Assembly: GCA_009728235.1 (NCBI GenBank)
Contig: WNZI01000012.1
Span: 1-64,000 of the forward strand
Length of the DNA stretch: 64,000 nucleotides
Direction: 5' to 3'
DNA from: Vibrio cholerae
GTDB taxonomy: Bacteria > Actinomycetota > Actinomycetes > Actinomycetales > Micrococcaceae
Within the stretch, counting starts at the first letter, position 1. Each line of letters opens with the position of its first letter. The notes beneath the pieces were generated by a model. That model searched no databases. It worked only from the letters and a program-made list of their open reading frames with translations, and was not told where the DNA came from. Below are positions 8,272-15,354 of the stretch, in pieces. Position numbers and translations under genes: made by a program.

Positions 8272-8602
8272 ATGACCTACCAACCAGCCCCGGAAACACC
8301 CACCACGATCATCGAATGGCTGAGCCAGCTCAGCACTTTTCACGTCGATGAGTTCCACGGGTTCCTGATGATCTCGCCGCTCCTGCCGCAGTCGGAAAGG
8401 GCGGCAGCCTGACACGCCCGAGCTGACGGGCACCTGGAGGATGCAGACGAGTTGATCCGGGAGGCCGCGGCTTACCTGGGGGCAGAACCCGGAGATGGCT
8501 CGGGCACTCATGGACGGTGTGCAGATCCGTCTGGCAGCCGCGCAGCAGTGCACCCGCATGGGCCAGTTCCAGGCAGCCATGCACGCCCACCACAGCGAGT
8601 AG
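8272..8602 (+). pseudogene. small element protein gene, stop and frameshift
   Basis: ATG at 8272 gives 46 codons (MTYQPAPETPTTIIEWLSQL...) to a TGA at 8410. The same frame stays open beyond it (DADELIREAAAYLG). Removing one G from the GGGGG run at 8478-8482 continues it as QNPEMARALMDGVQIRLAAA to a TAG at 8600. The continuous helical pattern suggests one gene of about 110 codons that has decayed, or two overlapping small genes. Function unknown. Confidence 0.45.
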
Positions 8603-8708
8603 GGGCACCCGAGGTCCGCATCGACCAAATGCGGACCCCAGCAGACCGTGAGGTGCGCACGGAGCAAGAGCAAAAACAATCGCTAAGCATCGAACGAAAG
8701 GCACGACC

Positions 8709-9104
8709 ATGACTGAATTCTGGGATAACGCGGAAATCATCCACACCTACACCCGCGCGGAGGCAATCACCGATGGCGTGCTCGTGGACGCCGGCACCGT
8801 GGCTCGTGAAGCAGGTTTCGCGTACCCGGTCGCACTGACTATTGCGGCGTGGTCCGAGGCTGTCACCTGGACGCCAGGAAACCAGGCTTACCAGGATGAG
8901 GCCGGCCGACTGTGGGACGTGCTGACGATGGCGGCACACGCGGCCCGCGCTCGCGCTGACAGCGACCGCCGCCGGTTCCGCGTGCTGCGCGTACCCAACC
9001 GCCCCCGCACGACCGCGGCCCGCTTGCTGGAGCTAGAAATGCACATCGGCCCCGGCGACGACGGCGACCCGGTAATCACCATCGGCCTGCCCGGACAGGA
9101 CTGA
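8709..9104 (+). CDS. DUF6573 family protein
   Basis: 131 residues. The start (IIHTYTRAEAITDGVLVDAG, then REAGFAYPVALTIAAW) is the signature of DUF6573, a family seen mainly on actinobacterial plasmids and phages with no known biochemical role. GAAAGG lies seven bases before the ATG. Soluble, with an arginine-rich middle (RARADSDRRRFRVLRV). Supports a plasmid origin for the region. Confidence 0.75.
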   Translation: MTEFWDNAEIIHTYTRAEAITDGVLVDAGTVAREAGFAYPVALTIAAWSEAVTWTPGNQAYQDEAGRLWDVLTMAAHAARARADSDRRRFRVLRVPNRPRTTAARLLELEMHIGPGDDGDPVITIGLPGQD

Positions 9105-9109
9105 GAATA

Positions 9110-9247
9110 ATGTATCTAGCCCACCTCGAGCAGTACGCCGCACCGATCACCGAGGCGGAAGCACCGGCCCCAATGGTTCCCCTAGACCCCTCGGCCCCAT
9201 TGGGGCCTCTGGCCCTACGGGGGACAAGACGCAGGGGCTGGGGGTAG
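9110..9247 (+). CDS. possible small protein
   Basis: 45 codons starting five bases after the DUF6573 stop (MYLAHLEQYAAPITEAEAPA...), ending in a basic tail. Only AGAATA precedes the ATG, so translation is uncertain. The later half overlaps a CCCCATTGGGG-type inverted repeat and may be non-coding. Confidence 0.25.
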   Translation: MYLAHLEQYAAPITEAEAPAPMVPLDPSAPLGPLALRGTRRRGWG

Positions 9248-9278
9248 TCATTAGTCCCAATGGCGCTAGGCTCCAGCA

Positions 9279-9902
9279 ATGACTCAGGACGATGGCAAGA
9301 CACCAGGTGAACCTGAGCCAAAGGGGAGCAGCGCCGAGGAAGAGCGTGACGAGTTATCGGACCCCCCGCGTTCCATGAGGGTCAAACGCTTCAAGGAGCT
9401 GGCCGCTCTGGAGAAGCAAGGGAAGCTCGAAACGGTAGGCGAGCAGGAAGTCCGCCAGTACCAGTCGTTCAAACAATCGTTTTCAGAGATGGCGGCAAAG
9501 GTATTAGCGACGCTGCAAGTCAAGGACAAGGACTTCCATGCAACCGTGGATCAGATTGCCGCCTACCAGAACTTCAAGCCGGAGATGCCGCCGATACCGG
9601 AGGTCGAGCTGACCAACCACAACGAGGGCATGGAGGACAGGCTAGAAGCGGTCATAGGTGCGCTCGCTGAGCAGCGTGAGCAGGACAAGATCAACGCGAA
9701 GTACCTCCAGGTCATGGCTGGCACGCTAACCGAGATCAAGGCATCCCGGGAGCTAGCCACACGCCGGCAGGTTGAGCAGGAAACGGTTCACCGGGAGCAG
9801 GAGAGATTCAACCGCCGAATGTCGTGGACAGCCCTCATCGTCGCGAGCGTCACCCTGGTCTCGGGGATCATCATTCCCCTGGTCACAGCAGCTCAAGGGT
9901 AG
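9279..9902 (+). CDS. coiled-coil protein with one C-terminal membrane helix
   Basis: 207 residues. A charged soluble part (residues 1-175) rich in Glu, Lys and Gln, with likely coiled coil at 105-175, is followed by one hydrophobic helix (WTALIVASVTLVSGIIIPLV, about 181-200) close to the C-terminus. This is a tail-anchored layout. No known domain. Its stop is followed by 350 bases with only a possible tiny ORF. Could be the membrane partner of an element-encoded function. Confidence 0.6.
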   Translation: MTQDDGKTPGEPEPKGSSAEEERDELSDPPRSMRVKRFKELAALEKQGKLETVGEQEVRQYQSFKQSFSEMAAKVLATLQVKDKDFHATVDQIAAYQNFKPEMPPIPEVELTNHNEGMEDRLEAVIGALAEQREQDKINAKYLQVMAGTLTEIKASRELATRRQVEQETVHREQERFNRRMSWTALIVASVTLVSGIIIPLVTAAQG

Positions 9903-9977
9903 GGCGGGATCCAACACACCCACGGACACGAACCAACCCCGGCCTTAAGATCCAGTACCCCTAGAAGGATCAGCGTA

Positions 9978-10118
9978 ATGGGGACAGTGGAGGTATTAGA
10001 AGTGCTTCCGCTGTGCAACCGCTTGGAAGTAGTAGCACCGTTAGGGCCATCAGTGGCAAGGGAAGCATTGCGGGTGCCTGCGAGACCGTCAGGGAGAAAC
10101 CACGAGGGCTTCCACTGA
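9978..10118 (+). CDS. possible small protein
   Basis: 46 codons (MGTVEVLEVLPLCNRLEVV...) with AGAAGGA seven bases before the ATG. No similarity recognised. Its codon use (several GTA and TTA) differs from the GC-rich neighbours. It ends inside the hairpin at 10103-10135. Confidence 0.25.
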   Translation: MGTVEVLEVLPLCNRLEVVAPLGPSVAREALRVPARPSGRNHEGFH

Positions 10119-10135
10119 ATCAACGGGAGCCCTCG
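10103..10135. terminator. hairpin, possible terminator
   Basis: CGAGGGCT (10103-10110) pairs with AGCCCTCG (10128-10135) across a 17-base loop. It lies between a rightward and a leftward gene, but no U-tract follows. Confidence 0.35.
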
Positions 10136-10252
10136 GGCCACTGAGCATCTGGCACAACGCAAGGCGGAAAATCGCGAAAAAAACCCCTCACGCAATGCCC
10201 CAGCATCAGCGGGCGCAAGGCCTGCGACCAAACCGAACTCGCGCAGCTCAGA

Positions 10253-10747
10253 CTATCGGACCCTTTTGCGCGAGACCGACGACTGCCTGCTGCGCCACAG
10301 CGAGCCTGACAACCACCCCAACAGGAAACCCAGCCATGCGCGCGCTCGCAGCAACTCTTGCCCAGGTGGCACCGTGCTCTGGGTAGTAGCAGAGGGAATC
10401 GTTGTCGGCGCTTCAATTGGAGTTGGTTCCGTTGATGAGTCGCTTCCCCATTTTCGCTCCCTCGCCGTAGCAGCAAGCCACACGACCGTTGAGATCATCA
10501 GCGAAGCTCCCGCCAGCATCACAATCATATCTGTCGTGACACTCCGTTCCTCTGTTATCACCAGCATGATGCAGCTCAAAGTGGCGCTAAGAGCCATCAG
10601 CTGGGAGACGTATCGAAACAAATCCATCGCTCGAACAAAACGCTGAGGAAAGAATCCGTTAGAGCTATGACGGCCTTCTACAGCAAGTGCAATAAGGATG
10701 GTCGGAAAAATTTGTGCGAGAAGAGCAGCAGCGGCAGGGGTAATCAT
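10253..10747 (-). CDS. small membrane protein, second of a pair
   Basis: 164 residues with three likely membrane helices: residues 5-25 (ALLAQIFPTILIALAV), 47-65 (SQLMALSATLSCIMLVI) and 74-92 (MIVMLAGASLMISTVVWLA). A soluble Thr/Pro-rich tail and an amphipathic C-terminal helix follow. Its ATG overlaps the stop of the upstream gene (ATGA), so the two are translationally coupled. No domain recognised. AT-richer than the backbone genes. Confidence 0.55.
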   Translation of the reverse strand: MITPAAAALLAQIFPTILIALAVEGRHSSNGFFPQRFVRAMDLFRYVSQLMALSATLSCIMLVITEERSVTTDMIVMLAGASLMISTVVWLAATARERKWGSDSSTEPTPIEAPTTIPSATTQSTVPPGQELLRARAWLGFLLGWLSGSLWRSRQSSVSRKRVR

Positions 10748-11223
10748 AATATTTTTGATTCTATTGTCTTGTCGGGGGAGGTGGAGTCCTCCTTCTTACT
10801 AGGCTTTACCAATGATGGAACTACCAGTATTAGAAGCGTAAATACTATTGTCGCCAAGAAAGCCATTCCAACCGACAACCAAGTGAACCAGCTACCATTG
10901 ATCGCCGCGCCTACGACAGACACGACTAAGCCAGAAATGCCCAATACCAGAGAGCCGAATCGGCGCGTCTTCTCAAAGTCTTGAACTCGTATCAGGTTCA
11001 ATTTCTCAAGGGGAATTAGACTTAGAAGAGTCGCGACTATCGCAAGCGTTGCGCCGAATAGAGACAGAAAGATACCTAGTTGCGCACCTTCAAGGATAGA
11101 CAAACAGATCTCTTGTGCAGCTGAATCCAGCCCTGTTATACCACCATCCTCACTGCCGCTAATTTGCTCGGTGAGTGTACTTTTAGTGTCCGCTAAGCAA
11201 GATGCGACCCATTTTTCGTCCAT
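10744..11223 (-). CDS. membrane protein, first of a pair
   Basis: 159 residues. An N-terminal soluble head (residues 1-45) is followed by three to four membrane helices: IFLSLFGATLAIVATLLSLI, LVLGISGLVVSVVGAAI and a helix pair at WFTWLSVGMAFLATIVFTLL. The charged C-terminal tail is cytoplasmic by the positive-inside rule. No family recognised. It forms an overlapping two-gene unit with the next protein. AT-rich cargo in a GC-rich setting suggests a separate acquisition. Confidence 0.55.
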   Translation of the reverse strand: MDEKWVASCLADTKSTLTEQISGSEDGGITGLDSAAQEICLSILEGAQLGIFLSLFGATLAIVATLLSLIPLEKLNLIRVQDFEKTRRFGSLVLGISGLVVSVVGAAINGSWFTWLSVGMAFLATIVFTLLILVVPSLVKPSKKEDSTSPDKTIESKIL

Positions 11224-11280
11224 TGGTAGATAGTGGCACAGAGATTTACCGCTTAGGTTGCTGAACTGGCCCTACTGAGC

Positions 11281-11530
11281 TTGGTGTTCCTCGGTGCCGG
11301 CGCTGGGGGCCGGCGGGGGAGATCCGCGGCTCGGTGGGTTGTCGTCTTGCCCCCTCGGGCGCCCTGGTCGGCGCCGGCTGGCTGGCTGCACCTCGGTGCC
11401 GGCGCGGCCGGCTGGAGCCTAGTGGATCCATGGCCGGCGGTTGTCCCGGTCGCCGGCGTGAGCTGGTGTGCCTGGTGGTTCCGTGGGCGGCGAGCTGGGC
11501 CAGTCTGGGGAAGCTGGTGGTCGGCGTTGG
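11281..11530. other. GC-rich low-complexity spacer
   Basis: G/T/C-biased on the plus strand, with repeated GGTGCCGGCG, GCCGGCTGG and GAGCTGG words. Open frames here give Gly/Trp/Ala/Val-biased translations and are not credible. It separates the leftward membrane-protein pair from rightward element genes. Confidence 0.5.
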
Positions 11531-11564
11531 CGCGTCGAACGTGTATCTAGCTGTACTAGACCAA

Positions 11565-11589
11565 CTAACTCAACGCTGGCTAGAGTTAG
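11565..11589 (+). promoter_or_regulatory. inverted repeat CTAACTC-N11-GAGTTAG
   Basis: Same seven-base arms as the repeat at 8243-8267, spacer two bases longer, 38 bases before the next ATG. The repetition before two unrelated small genes suggests a shared regulator or promoter element. Confidence 0.5.
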
Positions 11590-11626
11590 GTTATTAGACC
11601 AGCCGTCCCGCCGTAGGAGAATCGCT

Positions 11627-12132
11627 ATGACCATCGAAGTAACTACCACCACCGCCCAGGCCGCAAAGCACGCCACCCGCGCTTTCGCCCAGGCAATCTC
11701 CCTGGACGAGGCAGACCTCAGCGCCGAGCAGGTAAAGCGCTCGCCAGCGACCTGCGCGAGATCCTAGTCAGCGCACGGCAGGCCCTCCGCGTGATCGAGT
11801 ACGCGGCGCCCGACGACACCACAGCATCCGATCTGCGCGACGCCAAGTACTCCGCAGCAGCCGCCGTCCGCAGCCTCTTCCACGCCTACCAGGCGCCCCT
11901 GTCGGCCACCACCGCAGTCACGCCCGCCGATGGCATCACCGTCATCACGAAGGCCACGGAGATCGAAGCCCTCGCCCACGGCCGGGAGCTGATCGTGGAC
12001 GGAACCGTGTTCAAGGTCAGCCGCACGGACGGATGCCAGACCTACGTGCGCGACCTGCCCGGCATCGACTTCATGCACCCGGCCCAGTTCATCGAAATGT
12101 TCCGCGAGGCCGGCATCCTGATCCGCAGCTAA
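11627..12132 (+). pseudogene. element protein of unknown function, frameshifted
   Basis: ATG 11627 has GTAGGAGA nine bases upstream. It reads MTIEVTTTTAQAAKHATRAF and onward, but runs to a stop at 11765-11767. A second frame carries on without break from 11740 (LASDLREILVSARQALRVIE...) to 12132. One added base, or loss of one GC in the GCGC at 11737-11740, restores about 167 residues. The C-terminal half (HGRELIVDGTVFKV, PGIDFMHPAQFIEMF) looks like an intact small domain. Function unknown. Confidence 0.5.
11722..11740 (+). repeat. 19-bp direct repeat shared with 12634-12652
   Basis: An identical 19-base segment (core GAGCAGGTAAAGCGC) occurs at both places. Both copies are read as AEQVKR near the end of an open frame. 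This may reflect recombination between two element genes or a conserved peptide motif. Confidence 0.7.
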
Positions 12133-12254
12133 TCCCCCGGGCGGCGCTGCAACGAGCCGCCCGGTGACCAACCCAACCGACGAACCACAACCGGCCCTTG
12201 TTTCATTTGCGCAAGCGCCCATTGTGAAAGTGACTACTCAGAAAGGCTCAACCT

Positions 12255-12676
12255 ATGCCCACCGCAGCAGAAACACGCCAAGCAGAAATCGACCTGCACC
12301 CGAGCATCAAAGACACCATCGACTACATCAACGAATACGCCTGGCGGGCCACGAAGATCGCCAGAGGCCCAGAGGCCCAGAGGCTCGTGCGAGCGTCGTA
12401 GGCACTAACGAAGATGACGCCGAACAAGCGAGCCGGCAACATTCCGAACTGGTTGCACTCGCCCAGGCCCAGGCCACACTGGCGCTCGCAGAGGAGACCA
12501 GGACCGCCGCGCTCGTGGCATACCTGGCAACGCTCGGCAGGGGAAACCGCCATAGGGCGGCAGTGGAGCGGGAGGTGCAGATCAGGCTGAGACTCATCGA
12601 CCCCAAACCGGCCCGCACGCGCCCCATAGCGACCGCCGAGCAGGTAAAGCGCGAACCAGTAAACGGCACCTCCTAG
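12255..12676 (+). pseudogene. element protein, out of frame through an 8-bp repeat
   Basis: ATG at 12255, with AGAAAGG upstream, gives 48 residues (MPTAAETRQAEIDLHPSIKD...) to TAG 12399. Deleting one of the three CCAGAGGC units at 12361-12384 makes the frame continuous to 12676, giving 137 residues (...KIARGPEARASVVGTNED...). The body then has a long Ala/Gln/Glu helix (ALAQAQATLALAEETRTAAL) and a basic tail. Function unknown. With three repeat units the gene is off or truncated; with two it would be on. Confidence 0.55.
12361..12384 (+). repeat. 8-bp tandem repeat, three units
   Basis: CCAGAGGC occurs three times head to tail inside the coding frame of the preceding entry. Eight is not a multiple of three, so each gain or loss of a unit changes the frame. 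Confidence 0.9.
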
Positions 12677-12689
12677 AAAGAAAACTCCC

Positions 12690-13340
12690 ATGACGAAGAC
12701 CAGCCCCGCTTATGAGAACGTGCCGGCCGAGATCCCCATCGCGTTCAGCCTGAACGAAGCCGCGCAGCGCGTCGGCATGAACCCCGCCTACTTCCGCACC
12801 ACCATGACCAAGCTCAACGCCGGCGGCCGCGACCTCCGCACCCTCGCCCAACCAGGAGAACGCGCCCGCAAGTACGACGTGGACAAGCTCGACGCCTGGA
12901 AGGCCGAAGGGCTCCCCGTACCCAAGGACTCCCTCCGCGTCCCCCAGGCCAAGCCTGGAGCCCGCGAGATCGCCGCCACCGCCACCCGCAAGGGCTCTCA
13001 CTGGATCGTGGACCTTCCCGAAATCGGTCAAGGCACCCAAACCGAGAACCTGCGCAACGCCCACCGGGTCTCCCACGCGCTCGCCGTCGAAAATCTGGGC
13101 GTCTCCTCTGACGAAGTAACCGTGAACCTCACCATTGCCCTACCCGCGGACGCCGCCCAGAAGTGGGACGAAGCGAAGTCGCGGGAGCGAGAGGCCCGGG
13201 AAGCCGCCGCACTGGCCTCCAACCTCAGCCGTGAGGTCGTCCGAGATCTCAAAGCGCAGGGATTCACCTTCCAGGACATCGGTGAGGTGCTGGGCATCAG
13301 CATGCAACGAGCGCAGCAGCTCGGCCAGGACGCCCGCTAA
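12690..13340 (+). CDS. HicB-like protein with N-terminal and C-terminal DNA-binding helices
   Basis: 216 residues. Residues 15-75 resemble an excisionase-type helix-turn-helix (FSLNEAAQRVGMNPAYFRTT... KYDVDKLDAWK). Residues about 100-155 have the HicB antitoxin pattern (GSHWIVDLPEIGQGTQ... ALAVENLGVSSDEV). The C-terminus is a sigma-region-4-like HTH (LSREVVRDLKAQGFTFQDIG, then GISMQRAQQL). A DNA-binding regulator is likely; no HicA partner is visible. AGAAAGAAAAC precedes the ATG. Intact, unlike its neighbours on both sides. Confidence 0.65.
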   Translation: MTKTSPAYENVPAEIPIAFSLNEAAQRVGMNPAYFRTTMTKLNAGGRDLRTLAQPGERARKYDVDKLDAWKAEGLPVPKDSLRVPQAKPGAREIAATATRKGSHWIVDLPEIGQGTQTENLRNAHRVSHALAVENLGVSSDEVTVNLTIALPADAAQKWDEAKSREREAREAAALASNLSREVVRDLKAQGFTFQDIGEVLGISMQRAQQLGQDAR

Positions 13341-13341
13341 G
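13317..13341 (+). repeat. 25-bp direct repeat, left copy
   Basis: Identical to 13897-13921 over 25 bases (ends in CGCCCGCTAAG). This copy is the last codons and stop of the HicB-like gene (QLGQDAR). Confidence 0.85.
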
Positions 13342-13394
13342 TACCTCATCGCTTTGCCGTGGGCAACCGAACGCCACCAGACAGGGAGAACGGG

Positions 13395-13873
13395 TTGAGC
13401 TACGTAGTAGATCTGGCAGAGCAAGTGGCCCGCGCAACGCACAAAGGACAAGTGGACAAGACCGGGCACCCCTACATCGAGCATCCGGCCCGCGTCGCCC
13501 AAGCTGCCGCCGCAGCAGCTCCTGAGGGCATCAGGGACGCGGTATGCGCCGTCGGGTGGCTGCATGACGTAGTGGAGGACACGGGGACCGGCATCGGTGA
13601 CTTACGCACCCTCGGTTTCTCCGAGGAGATCCTGGCAGGAGTGGAGGCGATGACCAAAAAATCAGGGGAAGCTCCCGAAACCTACTTCGCTTAGAGTGCG
13701 CGCCGATCAGCTAGCTCGCCTGGTCAAAGCCGCCGACATCGAGGACAACACCAACCCCGAACGGGTCGCGCTGCTAGATGCTGGCCCGCGAACGTCTGGC
13801 CGTGAAGTATCAGCGGTCGCGTGAACTTCTCCATGCCGCCGACGATGCTCCCGGGCAAGCTCACCAGGGCTAA
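13395..13873 (+). pseudogene. HD-domain (p)ppGpp hydrolase-like gene, two frameshifts
   Basis: TTG at 13395 has GGGAG about seven bases upstream; GTG 13359 is an alternative. The frame reads a MESH1/SpoT-type HD domain: ATHKGQVDKTGHPYIEHP, WLHDVVEDT, MTKKSGEAPETYF. It stops at 13692. One base out at the TT restores RVRADQLARLVKAADIEDN (the later metal-site Asp), and a second shift near 13780 restores LARERLAVKYQRSRELL to TAA 13871. Family members remove the 3' pyrophosphate of alarmones. The metal-binding H...HD...D set is present in the DNA but split among three frames. Confidence 0.65.
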
Positions 13874-13896
13874 ACCGCAGGGCCGTCGAGCCTCAA

Positions 13897-13921
13897 CAGC
13901 TCGGCCAGGACGCCCGCTAAG
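13897..13921 (+). repeat. 25-bp direct repeat, right copy
   Basis: Second copy of the 13317-13341 sequence, not in a gene here. It looks like the remains of the 3' end of a duplicated HicB-like gene. The two copies bracket the HD pseudogene. Confidence 0.85.
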
Positions 13922-13981
13922 CGCCTTCCCACCCCCAAGACACACCTACAGCCCGGAAAGCCTCCCAGGCCCTCCAGCGGC

Positions 13982-14230
13982 CTACCGCCGCCGTTCAGCT
14001 TGTGATTCTTCGAGCGGACGGCGGCGTACTTTGTCCGGCCGCAGCCACTTGTACGCCGGCAGGCTCCGCTCGACGTACTGCACGTACACCGCGTGCGGCG
14101 TCCATTTTTGCGCGAACGCCTTCACCGTCCACCCCACACCATCCGGGTACACCAGGGCCGCCCACACCGCGATTCCCGCCTCCGGCTCCGTGATCTTTTC
14201 GGGGTCGATCTCAGCCGGATCCACGCTCAC
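13982..14230 (-). CDS. small element protein of unknown function
   Basis: 82 residues from GTG 14230 (VSVDPAEIDPEKITEPEAGI...). The core AVWAALVYPDGVGWTVKAFA and a very basic tail (RPDKVRRRPLEESQAERRR) suggest a real nucleic-acid-associated protein. It overlaps the end of the next small ORF, which is upstream on the same strand. The two may once have been a single gene. Confidence 0.45.
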   Translation of the reverse strand: MSVDPAEIDPEKITEPEAGIAVWAALVYPDGVGWTVKAFAQKWTPHAVYVQYVERSLPAYKWLRPDKVRRRPLEESQAERRR

Positions 14231-14309
14231 CGCCGCGCCGCGCCAACGCCTCCAGCCGCTCCCTCGCGGCAATGAACCCGTACTCATTCGTGTATCTACC
14301 CGTAGGCAT
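14211..14309 (-). CDS. possible 32-residue protein or 5' part of the following gene
   Basis: MPTGRYTNEYGFIAARERLE... from ATG 14309 to TGA 14211. The peptide looks protein-like, and its stop overlaps the GTG start region of the downstream gene by 20 bases in another frame. That is compatible with coupling or with a frameshift in one larger gene. Confidence 0.3.
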   Translation of the reverse strand: MPTGRYTNEYGFIAARERLEALARRGGERGSG

Positions 14310-14418
14310 CACCGAAACCCCGGCATCCATCGCGGGAACTGGGTACGACTCGCAGCCGCAGCCCAAGCACTAATTAGCGGGACTCGACCACCGCGCAGAA
14401 GCGGATAGCCCTGATGAT

Positions 14419-14769
14419 TCAGAATCCCCCCAAGTCGTCAAGAAATTTTTGAATTAACATCTCGTTCTCGACGGTATTTCCACTTGCGACCTCATAAAGC
14501 TGTTGCAACTCTTCTTTTATAGCCTCTGATTCTGAGATAGACCCGAGATCCGAGTCACCGTTAAGGAAACCAATTTCCTTACCGTCGGAATTTAATAGAG
14601 ACAGTTCCGTATTTCGAGTTCGAGCGGTTTGGCTCACCACAGCGCTTACTTGCGTAGAAGAAAACATATAACGATTCTTACCGGCCCTCTTCCATTCTAT
14701 TCTATCCATTTTACTGCGGTGCAACAATCTCTGTAAAACCAGGCGCAGCGCCCTATTATTTTCACTCAT
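14419..14769 (-). CDS. unknown protein, second of a pair
   Basis: 116 residues, soluble, basic N-terminus (LQRLLHRSKMDRIEWKRAGK) and acidic C-terminal half (SISESEAIKEELQQLYE). No domain recognised. It overlaps the end of the upstream membrane protein gene by 8 bases. Strongly AT-rich codon use compared with the chromosome. Likely works with the membrane protein. Confidence 0.5.
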   Translation of the reverse strand: MSENNRALRLVLQRLLHRSKMDRIEWKRAGKNRYMFSSTQVSAVVSQTARTRNTELSLLNSDGKEIGFLNGDSDLGSISESEAIKEELQQLYEVASGNTVENEMLIQKFLDDLGGF

Positions 14770-15286
14770 TCGTCAATATCCCTTCAACCACGTTTTGACC
14801 GAGACTGCCGAACGACCCGGTCACATCCTGAACAACTTTCATGAAATACGAACCCTCTGAACGTAGATCAACATCACTGCCGTTTGTAACTATAGAGTTA
14901 CTAGCAATACCTGCAGTGGCAATTGAGTCTTGAAGCTTTCGCATCAATTCCTTGTACTCATCACCATCCCTTGCTGATAGAACTTGCTTCAACTGACCTG
15001 CGTTTGCCTTCCATTGGCTACAGAGGTTAACAAAAAGAGCCGTCTCTCCATTTACTGTTGCATTAATTAATTCGCTTTCAAGTGCCGTCATTTTTATCGT
15101 CAACGTCAAAGACGATGCTTGTTGTAAACTTCGGACAGCCTTTGCGGCAGTATCTGAAACGGCTTCAGTAGCATGCCGAGTTTTCTTTAGCTGACCAAGC
15201 GCAATGATGAAACCGACTAACGCAAAAGGAATTGCGAAGAGCCCATTAAACCGATCTATAAAAATCCACAACTCAACCTCACTCAT
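14762..15286 (-). CDS. membrane-anchored protein, first of a pair
   Basis: 174 residues. One N-terminal membrane helix (residues 13-31, NGLFAIPFALVGFIIALGQL) is followed by a long helical soluble part (KKTRHATEAVSDTAAKAV...) in the cytoplasm. AGGAG precedes the ATG (AAGGAGTGTAG). No family recognised. With the next gene it forms a compact AT-rich unit, a layout common among small cargo modules. Any defence role is a guess. Confidence 0.55.
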   Translation of the reverse strand: MSEVELWIFIDRFNGLFAIPFALVGFIIALGQLKKTRHATEAVSDTAAKAVRSLQQASSLTLTIKMTALESELINATVNGETALFVNLCSQWKANAGQLKQVLSARDGDEYKELMRKLQDSIATAGIASNSIVTNGSDVDLRSEGSYFMKVVQDVTGSFGSLGQNVVEGILTNE

Positions 15287-15354
15287 CTACACTCCTTCTC
15301 AGCTACACCCTGGGATAAGAGCGTTCATGCCCATCAAATCTTGCATCGAGACCC

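Noticed and set aside
11281-11550. Gly/Trp-rich 89-codon frame
   Set aside because: Low-complexity spacer; no ribosome binding site and no plausible fold.
12690-13340. HicAB toxin-antitoxin system
   Set aside because: Only a HicB-like domain is seen; no HicA-sized dsRBD toxin lies next to it.
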